A stretch of DNA of 64,000 nucleotides from Paraburkholderia agricolaris (lineage in GTDB: Bacteria; Pseudomonadota; Gammaproteobacteria; Burkholderiales; Burkholderiaceae), in contig NZ_QPER01000002.1 in NCBI RefSeq assembly GCF_009455635.1, positions 744,001 to 808,000 on the forward strand, written 5' to 3'. Under the pieces are notes generated by a model. It ran no database searches, had not been told where the DNA came from, and saw only the letters and a list, made by a program, of their open reading frames with translations. Below, piece after piece: positions 36,888-45,613 of this stretch. The position numbers and the translations under genes are program-made. Every line of letters begins with the position of its first letter. Position 1 is the stretch's first letter.

Positions 36888-37397
36888 CTACACCGGTTCG
36901 GTTGTGAGTTCAACGACCGGCTCGCGCTTCCAGATCAGAAGTCCATTTGCCTCCCAGCGCTCGATGACCGCAGGATCGTCTTTCGCGTAAGCGCTTGCCA
37001 TCCAGTGCATGTTTGGTTTGTTTGCTGAATCCGGCACGTCGACGCGAATCGCGACAAGCAGCGGATTTTTACCGTCAGGCATTTCGATCGTAACGACCAC
37101 AATGCTATCGCGCTCAGTGGCTGATTCATACACTGCGACGGGTTTGAGGATCAGTTCTCGCAGCGAGGCGACCGTTTCGGGAGGCAGCCCATGTTTCTCC
37201 ATGATTTTGAGAAGCAGGCGAACGGACGTGACAATGGCTCGATCGGATAAGTTGATCGCCGTCAGCGTTTCCTTCGTAAAATGGCCGATGAGAACCTGAT
37301 GACGGTAGTCGCTGTCCGTAAGGTACCCTTTTTGATGCCTCCGCAATAACTCTGCTGTCAGCTCTACTGACAGATCGAAGCGTACAAATCTGCTCAT
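36888..37397 (-). CDS. Orphan protein, possibly BECR-fold nuclease-like
   Basis: This 169-residue soluble protein starts MSRFVRFDLSVELTAELLRR. The C-terminal region (SIVVVTIEMPDGKNPLLVAI ... HWMASAYAKDDPAVIERWEA) resembles the final strands of phage-associated Barnase/EndoU/ColicinE5-RelE-like domains, where an S/T-A-Y/F-x-K/D motif precedes the terminus. This is a tentative structural reading. The gene stands alone in a slightly AT-richer stretch with no visible partner, so transfer is possible. Confidence 0.5.
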   Translation of the reverse strand: MSRFVRFDLSVELTAELLRRHQKGYLTDSDYRHQVLIGHFTKETLTAINLSDRAIVTSVRLLLKIMEKHGLPPETVASLRELILKPVAVYESATERDSIVVVTIEMPDGKNPLLVAIRVDVPDSANKPNMHWMASAYAKDDPAVIERWEANGLLIWKREPVVELTTEPV

Positions 37398-37658
37398 TGA
37401 TGCCTTTGTATTTTTGCCTTCCAGGCATCCAGGACGATCGAAATTTTATCTGCGCCGTCAGAGCAAAAGGCATCTCTTTATCGTGGGTTCAGCTGCGACC
37501 GCGAGTCTGCAGAAACAGGCGAAAATGACCGTGTTTCGCCGTGCGGCATTCGCTTTCGACCCGTTGCTTCGCTGAGGAACCAATGTCGACTATGAGCGCA
37601 CCGCGTGATGGCGTAAAATTTCAGCTTCCCTATGAAGCAACGTGACTGACGCGAACTC

Positions 37659-38423
37659 ATGCCAACGCCCACGGACAAATCAAACTCAAAGGAAACCGAG
37701 GGCGTTGCCGTCATCGATCGTGCTTGCGCGATCCTGTTCGCCTTCCGGCCGGATGACGCCGCGCTCACGCTCGCCGAACTCGCGGCGCGCACGGGGCTTT
37801 ACAAGAGCACGTTATTGCGACTCGCGGGCTCGTTGATCCAGCACCGCCTGCTGCTGCGTCTGGACGACGGCCGTTATCAACTCGGCCCCGCCACCTTCAT
37901 GCTCGGCGCGCTGTATCAGCGCAGCCTCAACGTCGGCGATATTCTGGTGCCGCTGATGCGTGAACTCGCGGAAACAAGCGGTGAAAGCGTGTCCTTCTAT
38001 GTGCGCGACGAAGCGGTGCGCGTGTGCCTGCATCGTGTGGACTCCACCCATGCGGTGCGTTTTCATGTGCGCGAAGGTGACGTACTGCCGCTGGAAAGCG
38101 GCTCGGGCGGCCATGCGTTGCTGGCGTTCGGCGGCACGCCGGGCGCACCGTACGAGAAGATTCGCGAGGATTTCTACTGTGTGTCGATCGGCGAGCGCGA
38201 TCGGGAGACGGCTGGGATTTCGATGCCGGTATTCGGCGTGCGCCAGAGCTTGCGCGGCGTGCTCACGCTCGCGGGCCCGAGTTCGCGCATCGATCAGGCG
38301 TTTTTCGAGCGCAATCTCGACGCGTTGTTCGATTGCGCCGCGCGTGCCACGGATGCCTTAGGCGGCGACTCACGCGCCATGCGCAACGCGCAGCGGCGCG
38401 CGGCCGCGCTTCAGGACAGGTGA
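37659..38423 (+). CDS. IclR-family transcriptional regulator
   Basis: This 254-residue protein has an N-terminal winged helix-turn-helix (about residues 17-75, VIDRACAILFAF ... LAARTGLYKSTLLRL) and the IclR effector domain (about 90-240). Its 3' end overlaps the convergent citryl-CoA-lyase-like gene by 13 bp. It probably controls the adjacent CoA-transferase/lyase/MFS operon via the repeats at 41939-41963. Confidence 0.92.
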   Translation: MPTPTDKSNSKETEGVAVIDRACAILFAFRPDDAALTLAELAARTGLYKSTLLRLAGSLIQHRLLLRLDDGRYQLGPATFMLGALYQRSLNVGDILVPLMRELAETSGESVSFYVRDEAVRVCLHRVDSTHAVRFHVREGDVLPLESGSGGHALLAFGGTPGAPYEKIREDFYCVSIGERDRETAGISMPVFGVRQSLRGVLTLAGPSSRIDQAFFERNLDALFDCAARATDALGGDSRAMRNAQRRAAALQDR

Positions 38424-39235
38424 CGTTCGGGCTTGCCCGTGTAGGTGTAGCCCATCTGGCGCGGCATCGGGCCTTTGTTGCGCTCGTTGCGTCCGCGCTG
38501 CTCCCACGCATGCGACAGAATCCCGACCGCGCGTGACAGGCAAAACACGCCGCGTGCCAGCTCCGGCGCAAAACCCAGTTCCGCGTAGATCACGGCGGTT
38601 GCGCCGTCGATATTCATCGGTACGGGCTTGTTCTTGCGCTGCTTGAGCAAGGCTTCAATGCCGCGCGCAATCGAGGCGTATTGCCCACTGATACTTTTTT
38701 GTTCGACGTTCTCATCCACGAGTGCAAGAAGCCGGATGGCCCGCGGATCGACCGGATGAAAGCGGTGTCCAAAGCCGGGCAGATACTTGCCGTGCTCAGC
38801 GGTAAATGCATCGACTCCTTGCTCGACCGCGCCCTCCAGCGTGGCGCCTGCTTCCATGAGCGCGGCGATCGAATCGTACAGTTCGACCGCCTGCTGACCC
38901 GCACCGCCATGCACGTCGTCCAGCGCATTGATCGCCGAGGCCATTGCGCCGTTCAACGGCAAACCGCAACTGGTTGCCATTCGCGAGATCGCAATCGACG
39001 GGGCGTGTGGGCCATGATCCACCGATGCCACCAGCGCCGCCTCGAACAGACGCGCTTGCGCGGCGTCAGGCAGCTCTCCGCGCAGCATCAGCCAGATCAT
39101 TTGCGGAAAGCTGACGTTGCCAATCAGTTCCTGAATCGGAAAACCGCGTACCTTGATCGAGCCGGGATGAATATCGATGATCGAAGTGCTCCAGTACTCG
39201 GCGGCGAGCCTGGCAGCGTCGAATGCTTGCGTCAT
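38411..39235 (-). CDS. Citrate-synthase-fold CoA lyase (citryl-CoA lyase type)
   Basis: This 274-residue protein is about two thirds the length of citrate synthase. It retains the catalytic triad equivalents H109 (DDVHGGAGQ), H157 (GFGHRFHP) and D210 (MNIDGATA). The short form matches stand-alone citryl-CoA lyases, related to the C-terminus of ATP-citrate lyase, that split a CoA thioester to acetyl-CoA plus an oxo acid. The CoA-transferase gene lies 2 bp upstream, so activation then cleavage is likely. The true acyl substrate (citrate or an analogue) is unknown. Confidence 0.85.
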   Translation of the reverse strand: MTQAFDAARLAAEYWSTSIIDIHPGSIKVRGFPIQELIGNVSFPQMIWLMLRGELPDAAQARLFEAALVASVDHGPHAPSIAISRMATSCGLPLNGAMASAINALDDVHGGAGQQAVELYDSIAALMEAGATLEGAVEQGVDAFTAEHGKYLPGFGHRFHPVDPRAIRLLALVDENVEQKSISGQYASIARGIEALLKQRKNKPVPMNIDGATAVIYAELGFAPELARGVFCLSRAVGILSHAWEQRGRNERNKGPMPRQMGYTYTGKPERHLS

Positions 39236-39237
39236 GT

Positions 39238-40437
39238 TCAGATCACTCCTTCGGAGCGTAGGTGGTCGATTTGTGCGTCGTCGTAACCGAGCGCGGCGAG
39301 CTGATCGCGCGTGTGTGCCGATAGGACCGGCGCGGGCGTGGCCGGCGCGGTGTCGGCATCGGAGAGACGAAAGCCCGCGCGCGTGACGCGTTGCCGCTCA
39401 GTCGCGCCGTTGCCCGGAAATTCGCGGATGAACTCGCGTGATTCCAGATGCGGATGAGCGAGGATCTCGGGCACCGACATCACGCGTCCGGCCGGCACGC
39501 CTGCTTCGAAGAATTTGGCTTCCCAGTTTGTCGCACTGTCATTGGCCAGCGCCGCTTCGATTTCAGCCTTCAATGCCGCGCGATTCACCTTGCGTGCATT
39601 GCGCTCGGAAAAGCGCGTGTCGTCGAGCAGATCGGCGCGGCCGATCAGGTGGCACAGGCTGGCGAACTGCTTGTTCTCGTTCGCCGCGATATTGAGCGGT
39701 CCGTCGCCGGTTTTGAAGGTGCCCGAAGGCGCGGCGGTGAAGTTCTCGTTACCCATCGGCTCGGGCGTGACGCCGGCATTCAGATAGTTCGAGACGACCC
39801 AGCCCATCGTCGCGAGCGTGGCTTCGAGCATCGAGACGTCGAGCATGCGGCCGTGCCCGCTTGCGCGGGCGTCCACCAGCGCGGCGCAGATGCCGAATGC
39901 GGCGGTGAGACCGCCCACCGTGTCCGACACCGGGTAGCCGACGCGCAATGGCGCGCTGTCGGCGTCGCCGGTTACGCTCATCACACCCGAAATGCCCTGG
40001 ATGATCTGGTCGTAGGCGGGGCGCTTCGAAAACTCGCCGTCCATGCCGAAACCGGAGATCGCGCAGTACACGAGCTTTGGATTCACCTCGCGCAACGCGT
40101 CGAAATCGAGGCCGAGCCGCGTCATCACGCCGGGCCGGAAATTTTCGACCAGCACGTCGGCGGTTTTGACGAGCTCGCGCAAGATGGTCTTGCCGCGCGG
40201 GTCCTTCAGATTGAGCGTGAGGGATTGTTTGCCGGCATTGACCGCAACGAACGAGGCCCCCATGTTGCGCATCGACGCTTCCTTGTCGGCGCCCAGGCGC
40301 CGCGCAAGATCGCCCCCCTCGGGATGCTCGACCTTGATTACTTCGGCGCCCAGCAACGCGAGCTGATACGCGCAGAAAGGGCCCGCCAATACATTCGATA
40401 AATCCAGTACCCGCACTCCAGCCAGCGGCAGCGTCAT
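39238..40437 (-). CDS. CaiB/BaiF (family III) CoA-transferase
   Basis: This 399-residue protein starts MTLPLAGVRVLDLSNVLAGP with the typical family III opening and nucleophile Asp143 in KRPAYDQIIQGISG. It transfers CoA between acids. A longer ORF upstream (from 40740) is an out-of-family, Arg-rich extension overlapping the MFS gene and is rejected. It sits 2 bp before the lyase gene and 35 bp after the MFS gene, forming a three-gene operon. Confidence 0.93.
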   Translation of the reverse strand: MTLPLAGVRVLDLSNVLAGPFCAYQLALLGAEVIKVEHPEGGDLARRLGADKEASMRNMGASFVAVNAGKQSLTLNLKDPRGKTILRELVKTADVLVENFRPGVMTRLGLDFDALREVNPKLVYCAISGFGMDGEFSKRPAYDQIIQGISGVMSVTGDADSAPLRVGYPVSDTVGGLTAAFGICAALVDARASGHGRMLDVSMLEATLATMGWVVSNYLNAGVTPEPMGNENFTAAPSGTFKTGDGPLNIAANENKQFASLCHLIGRADLLDDTRFSERNARKVNRAALKAEIEAALANDSATNWEAKFFEAGVPAGRVMSVPEILAHPHLESREFIREFPGNGATERQRVTRAGFRLSDADTAPATPAPVLSAHTRDQLAALGYDDAQIDHLRSEGVI

Positions 40438-40472
40438 CTTTGAAGCCTCTTGTTCAATGCGCTCAGTTGCGC

Positions 40473-41906
40473 TCAATGCGAAATTTCGTCGAGATTGCGA
40501 TTGTTGGTGCGCGGCCCGAAGAGGCCGATCGCGCCCATCACCATTACCATCGACAGCGTGATCAACGCGAACACGCCCGGCACCTGGAAGTGGCGCAGCG
40601 CGAAGGCGATCATGAAGCCGGAGAACATCGCGGATAAGCGCGACATCGAGTAAACAAAACCGACGGCGCGCGCCCGCAAGCGGGTGGGGAACAGTTCGGT
40701 CTGGTACGCGTGATAGCCGACCGACAGCAAGGTGCCGCACAGCGTGATCAGCACACCTAGCGTCATCAGCATGGCAGGCGAGGTTTGCGTCGCGAACAGG
40801 CTGCCGAACACGGCGATGCCGAGTGCCGATAACACGATCAGGGTCTTACGTTCGATGCGATCCGCGATCGCCATGCCGATTAGCGGTCCGAACGGATTGG
40901 AGATCGCAATGACGAACGAATACAGCAGGCTGTGCGTAATCGTCACGCCCTTGGAAACCAGCAGCGTCGGCACCCATGATGCGAAGCCGTAGAAGCCGAT
41001 CGCCTGGAACAGGTTGAAGACGAGCATCGTGATCGCGCGCTTGCGATACGGCGGCTGCCAGATTTCGCGGAAAGCGGCCTTGGTGGTAGCCGGCTCGACA
41101 GCCGGCACCGGTGCGGGCAAGGGCTTGCCGTATTGCCGGGCGACTTTTGCTTCGATCGCTTGCAGGACCTGTTCGGCTTCGGCGGCGCGGCCTTGCTGTG
41201 CGAGCCAACGCGGGCTTTCCGGCACGCGCCGGCGGATGGCCCACACGATTACCGCGCCGAGTGCGCCGATGATCACGACCCAGCGCCAGCCGTCCACGCC
41301 GAACGGCGTTTGTGGCACCAGCCACCAGGCGAGCAAGGCGACCGACGGCACGGCGGTGTACTGCACCAGATGAACGAACGCGAAGGCCCGGCCGCGCAGG
41401 TGTTTCGGCACGAGTTCGCTGACATAGGTGTCGATCGTCACCAGCTCGACGCCCACGCCGATGCCCGCGATCAGGCGCCACAGATTGATGGCCGGCGCGG
41501 TGGTTTGCAGGGCCATGATCAGCGTGGCCGCGGAATACCACAGTAGCGACACGGTAAACACGGTTCGACGGCCATAGCGATCCGCCAGACCCGCGAGAAA
41601 GAAGGTGCCGATGAAGAGTCCGGCGAATGACGCCGCCACGAAGGCGCCCAGCCCGGATACCCCGAAGAACGATGCGGTCGTGGTTGCATAGAGGCCGCTT
41701 TTGACGAGGCCGGGGCCCACATAAGCGGTGAAAAACAGGTCGTAGAACTCGAACCAGCCGCCGATCGACAGCAGGAACACCAGCATCCATATCGTGCGCG
41801 TGGCGGGCAGGCGGTCGATGCGCGCGTTGACGCCGGGCGTGAGCGCCTGCGCGCCGGTGCTTGAAGCGGGCGACGCGCCAGGTGCGTCGAGCGGCAGGCT
41901 TGCCAT
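40473..41906 (-). CDS. MFS transporter
   Basis: This 477-residue protein has twelve hydrophobic segments and sugar/acid-porter signatures (ADRYGRRTVF in loop 2-3; a GVGVELVTIDTYVSELVP segment). It belongs to the major facilitator superfamily of H+-coupled carriers for aromatic or carboxylic acids. First gene of the operon with the CoA-transferase and lyase, so it likely imports their substrate. GGAGG lies about 6 nt before the ATG. Confidence 0.9.
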   Translation of the reverse strand: MASLPLDAPGASPASSTGAQALTPGVNARIDRLPATRTIWMLVFLLSIGGWFEFYDLFFTAYVGPGLVKSGLYATTTASFFGVSGLGAFVAASFAGLFIGTFFLAGLADRYGRRTVFTVSLLWYSAATLIMALQTTAPAINLWRLIAGIGVGVELVTIDTYVSELVPKHLRGRAFAFVHLVQYTAVPSVALLAWWLVPQTPFGVDGWRWVVIIGALGAVIVWAIRRRVPESPRWLAQQGRAAEAEQVLQAIEAKVARQYGKPLPAPVPAVEPATTKAAFREIWQPPYRKRAITMLVFNLFQAIGFYGFASWVPTLLVSKGVTITHSLLYSFVIAISNPFGPLIGMAIADRIERKTLIVLSALGIAVFGSLFATQTSPAMLMTLGVLITLCGTLLSVGYHAYQTELFPTRLRARAVGFVYSMSRLSAMFSGFMIAFALRHFQVPGVFALITLSMVMVMGAIGLFGPRTNNRNLDEISH

Positions 41907-41938
41907 GGAATCCTCCTTCGGAGTCTCTTGCCTACGTA

Positions 41939-41963
41939 GTTCTGTCTAACAGAACGACGTTCT
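41939..41963. promoter_or_regulatory. Candidate IclR-type operator, three half sites
   Basis: GTTCTGT-CTA-ACAGAAC is a perfect 7-bp dyad, and AGAAC-GAC-GTTCT extends it with a third half site in alternating orientation. PobR/PcaU-type IclR regulators bind a palindrome plus one extra repeat, an arrangement like this. It lies 33 bp upstream of the MFS start. Confidence 0.5.
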
Positions 41964-42029
41964 ATTTAATGAATGTGCCGAGATTAATCTGTGTGGCGGT
42001 TGGCAGGAATTCGGGGTTTTACCTAGCCG

Positions 42030-42113
42030 TCAGGCCGCGATCCGCTCGAGCATCGCGTGAAGGGTGTCGAATGAAAGCGGCTTGCGCGCGTATTCGATGG
42101 TGGGATTCGGCAT
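42030..42113 (-). pseudogene. Possible receiver-domain tail remnant / 27-residue ORF
   Basis: The ORF reads MPNPTIEYARKPLSFDTLHA then MLERIAA. The second half resembles the end of a response-regulator receiver domain, where a conserved K-P is followed by an amphipathic helix. No upstream receiver sequence is present. It may be a fragment of a lost gene or chance. Its first 15 nt nearly repeat, in inverted orientation, the start of the gene at 42198. Confidence 0.25.
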
Positions 42114-42197
42114 GATCCCTGTCCAGTGGACGTATACAATTCGGCAGCGCCTGATTTTCGCCTCCTGATTTCGCCTAATACTCACCTGATCTCACTC

Positions 42198-43244
42198 ATG
42201 CCGAATCCGACCCGGGCCTTTCTTCTCGGCCCGCTCCTGAAAGGCGTTTCACGCTCCTTCTACCTCACCCTGCGCGTGCTGCCCGCCGGGATGCGCGATC
42301 CGATTGGCCTCGCGTACCTGCTGGCGCGTGCGGCCGACACCATCGCGGACACGTCGCTGATCTCGCCCGAGCAACGCCTGGCGTTGCTGCTGTCGCTGCG
42401 CGGCCAGATCAACGGCGCGACGGACGACGGCGCGCTGTTCCAGCGTATGGCAACAGAGGTAGCGGGGCAGCAGGTCCAGTCCGATGAAAAGGTCTTGCTG
42501 GAATCGCTTGGACCCGCGCTCGAGGTGCTCTCGCAACTGAGCGAGTCGGACCGCAAGGCCGTACGCGAAATCGTCTCGACGCTGACCGAGGGTATGGAGT
42601 TCGACCTTCGCGCGTTTCCCGACGAACGTTCCGGTCAGATCGCCGCGCTGCGCGAATACGCGGAACTTGACCGCTATACCTATCTGGTGGCGGGCTGCGT
42701 CGGCGAATTCTGGACCACGATGACTTACGCACACATGCCCGGTACGCTGAAAGAGCGGCCCGAGACCATGGCGCGCCGCGGCGTGCGTTTCGGCAAAGCG
42801 CTGCAGATGACCAACGTGTTGCGCGATTGCGGCAAGGACTTGCGAATCGGCCGCTGCTACCTGCCGCAGACGATGCTCGATCAATACGGCCTCAGCGTGC
42901 AAGATCTGCTGCTGCCGGCGAATTCCGCTCGCGCGAGACCTCTGATGGTCGAACTCGTGCGCGGTGCGCTGGATCATTTCCGCGAGGCGCTCGACTACAC
43001 GCTGGCGATTCCCGCGTGGTCGGTGCGTTTGCGTCTCGCCTGTTTGTGGCCGATCCTGATCGGCCTGGACACGCTGTTGTTGCTGGTGGATAACGCGGCC
43101 TGGCTCGACCCGGCCAAAGTCTCCAAAGTCCGGCGCAATCAGGTGTATGGAATCATCGCATCCTCACTGCTGCTGGTGCCTTCGAATGGACTGGTGCGCG
43201 CGTCCGTTGAAAAACGCATCAAGCAGATCGAAGCTCGATTCTGA
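42198..43244 (+). CDS. Squalene/phytoene synthase family protein
   Basis: This roughly 348-residue prenyl-condensing enzyme has the first aspartate-rich motif AADTIADTS (about residues 46-54) and a second NVLRDCGKDLRIGRCYLP (about 210-227). It joins two prenyl diphosphates head to head, for hopanoid or carotenoid precursors. ATG 42198 fits the family start; upstream in-frame sequence is not conserved-looking. It stands alone, without hpn or crt partners in the window. A C-terminal hydrophobic segment may anchor it. Confidence 0.9.
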   Translation: MPNPTRAFLLGPLLKGVSRSFYLTLRVLPAGMRDPIGLAYLLARAADTIADTSLISPEQRLALLLSLRGQINGATDDGALFQRMATEVAGQQVQSDEKVLLESLGPALEVLSQLSESDRKAVREIVSTLTEGMEFDLRAFPDERSGQIAALREYAELDRYTYLVAGCVGEFWTTMTYAHMPGTLKERPETMARRGVRFGKALQMTNVLRDCGKDLRIGRCYLPQTMLDQYGLSVQDLLLPANSARARPLMVELVRGALDHFREALDYTLAIPAWSVRLRLACLWPILIGLDTLLLLVDNAAWLDPAKVSKVRRNQVYGIIASSLLLVPSNGLVRASVEKRIKQIEARF

Positions 43245-43486
43245 GTATCGGGTCCGTTCTATAGATGGTTAGTTATCCGTTTTAATTTGGAAGAGAATTG
43301 GACAAAAGACGCGTAACACATGCCGCGTCTGAAAACCTTACAAATTAACGGCACTGTCATAGTTGGTAATTAAAGTGTTGTTCGGAATCAGGCCCGCGAA
43401 ACTCGCACGTTATGCGAATCGCCGGTCTTATCAATTCGCTCACGCGATATCAAATAATCCGAACAGCTTCAGGTTATCAACTCGCC

Positions 43487-44305
43487 ATGCAAACCCGACG
43501 GACCTTCCTTGCCTCCGCATCCAGAACGGCGACGCTGCCCGTTCTCGCATCCGCGCTTGGCGCATGCGGTGGCAATAATCTTTCCATCAGCACGCCCATT
43601 TCCGACGCCGAACTTCAGGCGCAGATGATCGGCAAGCTCAACGCACAACTCAACGACACCACGACGGGTAATACCATCGAGCCGTATTTGATGGACGTGG
43701 GTTTTACGTGGGACCTTCCGCTGATTCCCGCCGCACAGGTCAACACGATCGTTGCCTATAGCTTCGGCAACCGGCCGAACGCGGCGAGTGGCAACACGTC
43801 GAGCAACGGCACCAATCAGGCGGCACTCCCTGATCCCGGGCCGATCAATGAAGAACTCGCAGATGCCGTGCATCAGATCTATCAATTGAAGCCCGTGACG
43901 GTCTTCGCGCAGTGGGAAATCGCGCGCTTTCTCGCGTCCAAGTATCAGATGAACAGCACGAACCTGCATTCCATCGAACCTGTCATTGCCAGCGACGGCT
44001 CGATCACTTACCTCAGCACCGACGGCGTGGCAGCCGCCATCGTGGCGCTTGAAGGCGGTGCCGCGGCCATGGGGAATGTGGCTGTGGTCGGTCATCGCGA
44101 CCATGCGAAGCGTTGCATTCAGACCTCCGTGGGTCGTGGCATGAAAGCGTACGCAGCGAAGGAAGTGACGCTGCCCGTCAATTACGATCCGTTGTCGGGG
44201 CAGCCGTGGACTCGCAATCGCGGACTCTATCTGGTGCATGACATGTATGCACAGTTGGCCGTCAAAGCTCAAACCTTGATCGCCCAGGCCTATCCGCAAG
44301 GCTAA
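43487..44305 (+). CDS. Tat-exported lipoprotein-like paralog 1 (possible YdcF/DUF218-like)
   Basis: This 272-residue protein has a twin-arginine signal MQTRRTFLASASRTA with a lipobox-like LGAC at about residues 23-26. The body has VAYSFGNRPN, PGPINEELADAVHQIYQLKP and VAVVGHRDHAKRCIQT. The spacing of an early acidic loop and a late V(G/T)HRDHAKR motif recalls the YdcF/DUF218 fold, but this is a tentative reading. It is 36 bp upstream of a clear paralog. Confidence 0.7.
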   Translation: MQTRRTFLASASRTATLPVLASALGACGGNNLSISTPISDAELQAQMIGKLNAQLNDTTTGNTIEPYLMDVGFTWDLPLIPAAQVNTIVAYSFGNRPNAASGNTSSNGTNQAALPDPGPINEELADAVHQIYQLKPVTVFAQWEIARFLASKYQMNSTNLHSIEPVIASDGSITYLSTDGVAAAIVALEGGAAAMGNVAVVGHRDHAKRCIQTSVGRGMKAYAAKEVTLPVNYDPLSGQPWTRNRGLYLVHDMYAQLAVKAQTLIAQAYPQG

Positions 44306-44341
44306 AAGGCGCAACGTCATCACAGAACAGCAAGGCAACTC

Positions 44342-45154
44342 ATGTCATCTCGCCGTCAATTTCTGATCTCGGCATCGGCCGCCGCACTGCCGGTCGTGGC
44401 CGCTACGCTTGCCACGAGCAGCAACGCTCAGGCATCCGCCGCAGTCGTTTCCGATGCTGAACTTCAACGTCAAATGCTCGGCAAGCTCAACGTCGAGTTG
44501 AACGACGCAGCGATCGCGAACACTGAAATGCCCTATCTGCAGGACATCTTCTTTAACTGGAATATGCCGTCGATTCCCGCTGCCCAGATCGGTGCAATCG
44601 TTGCGTACAGCTTTGGTGACCGGCCCGCTGCCGCAAGCGGCGCGAGTTCCGCCAGTGGGAGCAGTCAGGCGCAATTGCCGCAGCCCGGTCCGATCAACGA
44701 AGAGATCGCGGATGCCGTGCACCAGTTGTATCAGTTGAAACCGGTGATGGTGTATGCGCAATGGGAAGTGGCCAGCGTGCTCGCGTCGAAGTACCAGATG
44801 AACGGCTCGAATCTTCAATCGGTCAAGCCGCCCACTGTCGCGAGCAATGGCGCGATCAGCTATCCGGCGCTCGACGACGTAGCGGCTGCGATCATTGCGC
44901 TCCAGCCGGCTGCGGCGCTCGGCACGGTGGCGGTGGTCACGCACCGCGATCAGGCGAAGCGCGCGATTCAGACCTCGCGTGCACGCGGCATGAACGCTTA
45001 CGCGGCTCAGGGTGTGTCATTGCCGATCGACTACGATGCACAGGCATCACAACCGGCGAATCGCCGCCGCGATCTCTATCTGTTGAACGACATGACGAAC
45101 CAGTTCGCTACATTGCGAGCGAATCTGATTGCCCAGCAATATCCTAACGGATAG
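44342..45154 (+). CDS. Tat-exported paralog 2 (possible YdcF/DUF218-like)
   Basis: This 270-residue protein has Tat signal SSRRQFLISASAAALP and strong similarity to the preceding gene throughout (PGPINEEIADAVHQLYQLKP, VAVVTHRDQAKRAIQT). It lacks the lipobox cysteine, so one copy may be membrane-anchored and the other free in the periplasm. The tandem pair suggests a local duplication with divergence. Function unknown. Confidence 0.72.
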   Translation: MSSRRQFLISASAAALPVVAATLATSSNAQASAAVVSDAELQRQMLGKLNVELNDAAIANTEMPYLQDIFFNWNMPSIPAAQIGAIVAYSFGDRPAAASGASSASGSSQAQLPQPGPINEEIADAVHQLYQLKPVMVYAQWEVASVLASKYQMNGSNLQSVKPPTVASNGAISYPALDDVAAAIIALQPAAALGTVAVVTHRDQAKRAIQTSRARGMNAYAAQGVSLPIDYDAQASQPANRRRDLYLLNDMTNQFATLRANLIAQQYPNG

Positions 45155-45283
45155 CGCCGCATAGCGGCTTCACGCGAAAATCCGCGTCACTTAATCTGCA
45201 TCATTGAATCGCTGCCAATCGGGAAACCCCTAGCATCCTGAGTCGATGGTTCGCGTTAGTCTCTTCAAAAGAGGAGACGATCC

Positions 45284-45532
45284 ATGAGACAAGCGTTCAA
45301 TATTGCTGTGGTGTTGTTGCTTGGCTATCTGATGGCGGATAGGGCGCTGATGCGCGCGCAAGCCGGTGAAATGGGGACAATAACGTGCCACCAGGGCGCG
45401 GAACTGGTTAAGGCGAATGCATTGAAGAAGGGCTTCGGTAACGTCGGGGCCAGCAGCCAGGGTGAAAATTTCCTGTCGAGCTGTCTCGTCACGGGGCGTG
45501 GCGAAGTAGACGGTCTGATCGCCCGCGAATAA
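45284..45532 (+). CDS. Small exported protein, unknown function
   Basis: This 82-residue protein has an N-terminal hydrophobic segment (AFNIAVVLLLGYLMADRAL) and a polar region with two Cys (TCHQGAEL ... SSCLVTG) that could form a disulfide in the periplasm. GAGGAGA lies about 9 nt before the ATG. I do not recognise a family. Confidence 0.6.
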   Translation: MRQAFNIAVVLLLGYLMADRALMRAQAGEMGTITCHQGAELVKANALKKGFGNVGASSQGENFLSSCLVTGRGEVDGLIARE

Positions 45533-45613
45533 CGCCGGTAGTCAGGTACTGCTACGGCGTCGCAATCCATGCGGAAATAGAAAAAGCGCCCAGACCACGG
45601 AGGTCCAGGCGAA

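Noticed and set aside
39448..40401. 317-residue plus-strand ORF opposite the CoA-transferase
   Set aside because: Antisense shadow; the minus strand encodes a complete family III CoA-transferase.
40438..40740. N-terminal extension of the CoA-transferase ORF
   Set aside because: The 101 extra codons overlap the MFS gene, are Arg-rich and precede the canonical family III start MTLPLAGVRVLDLS.
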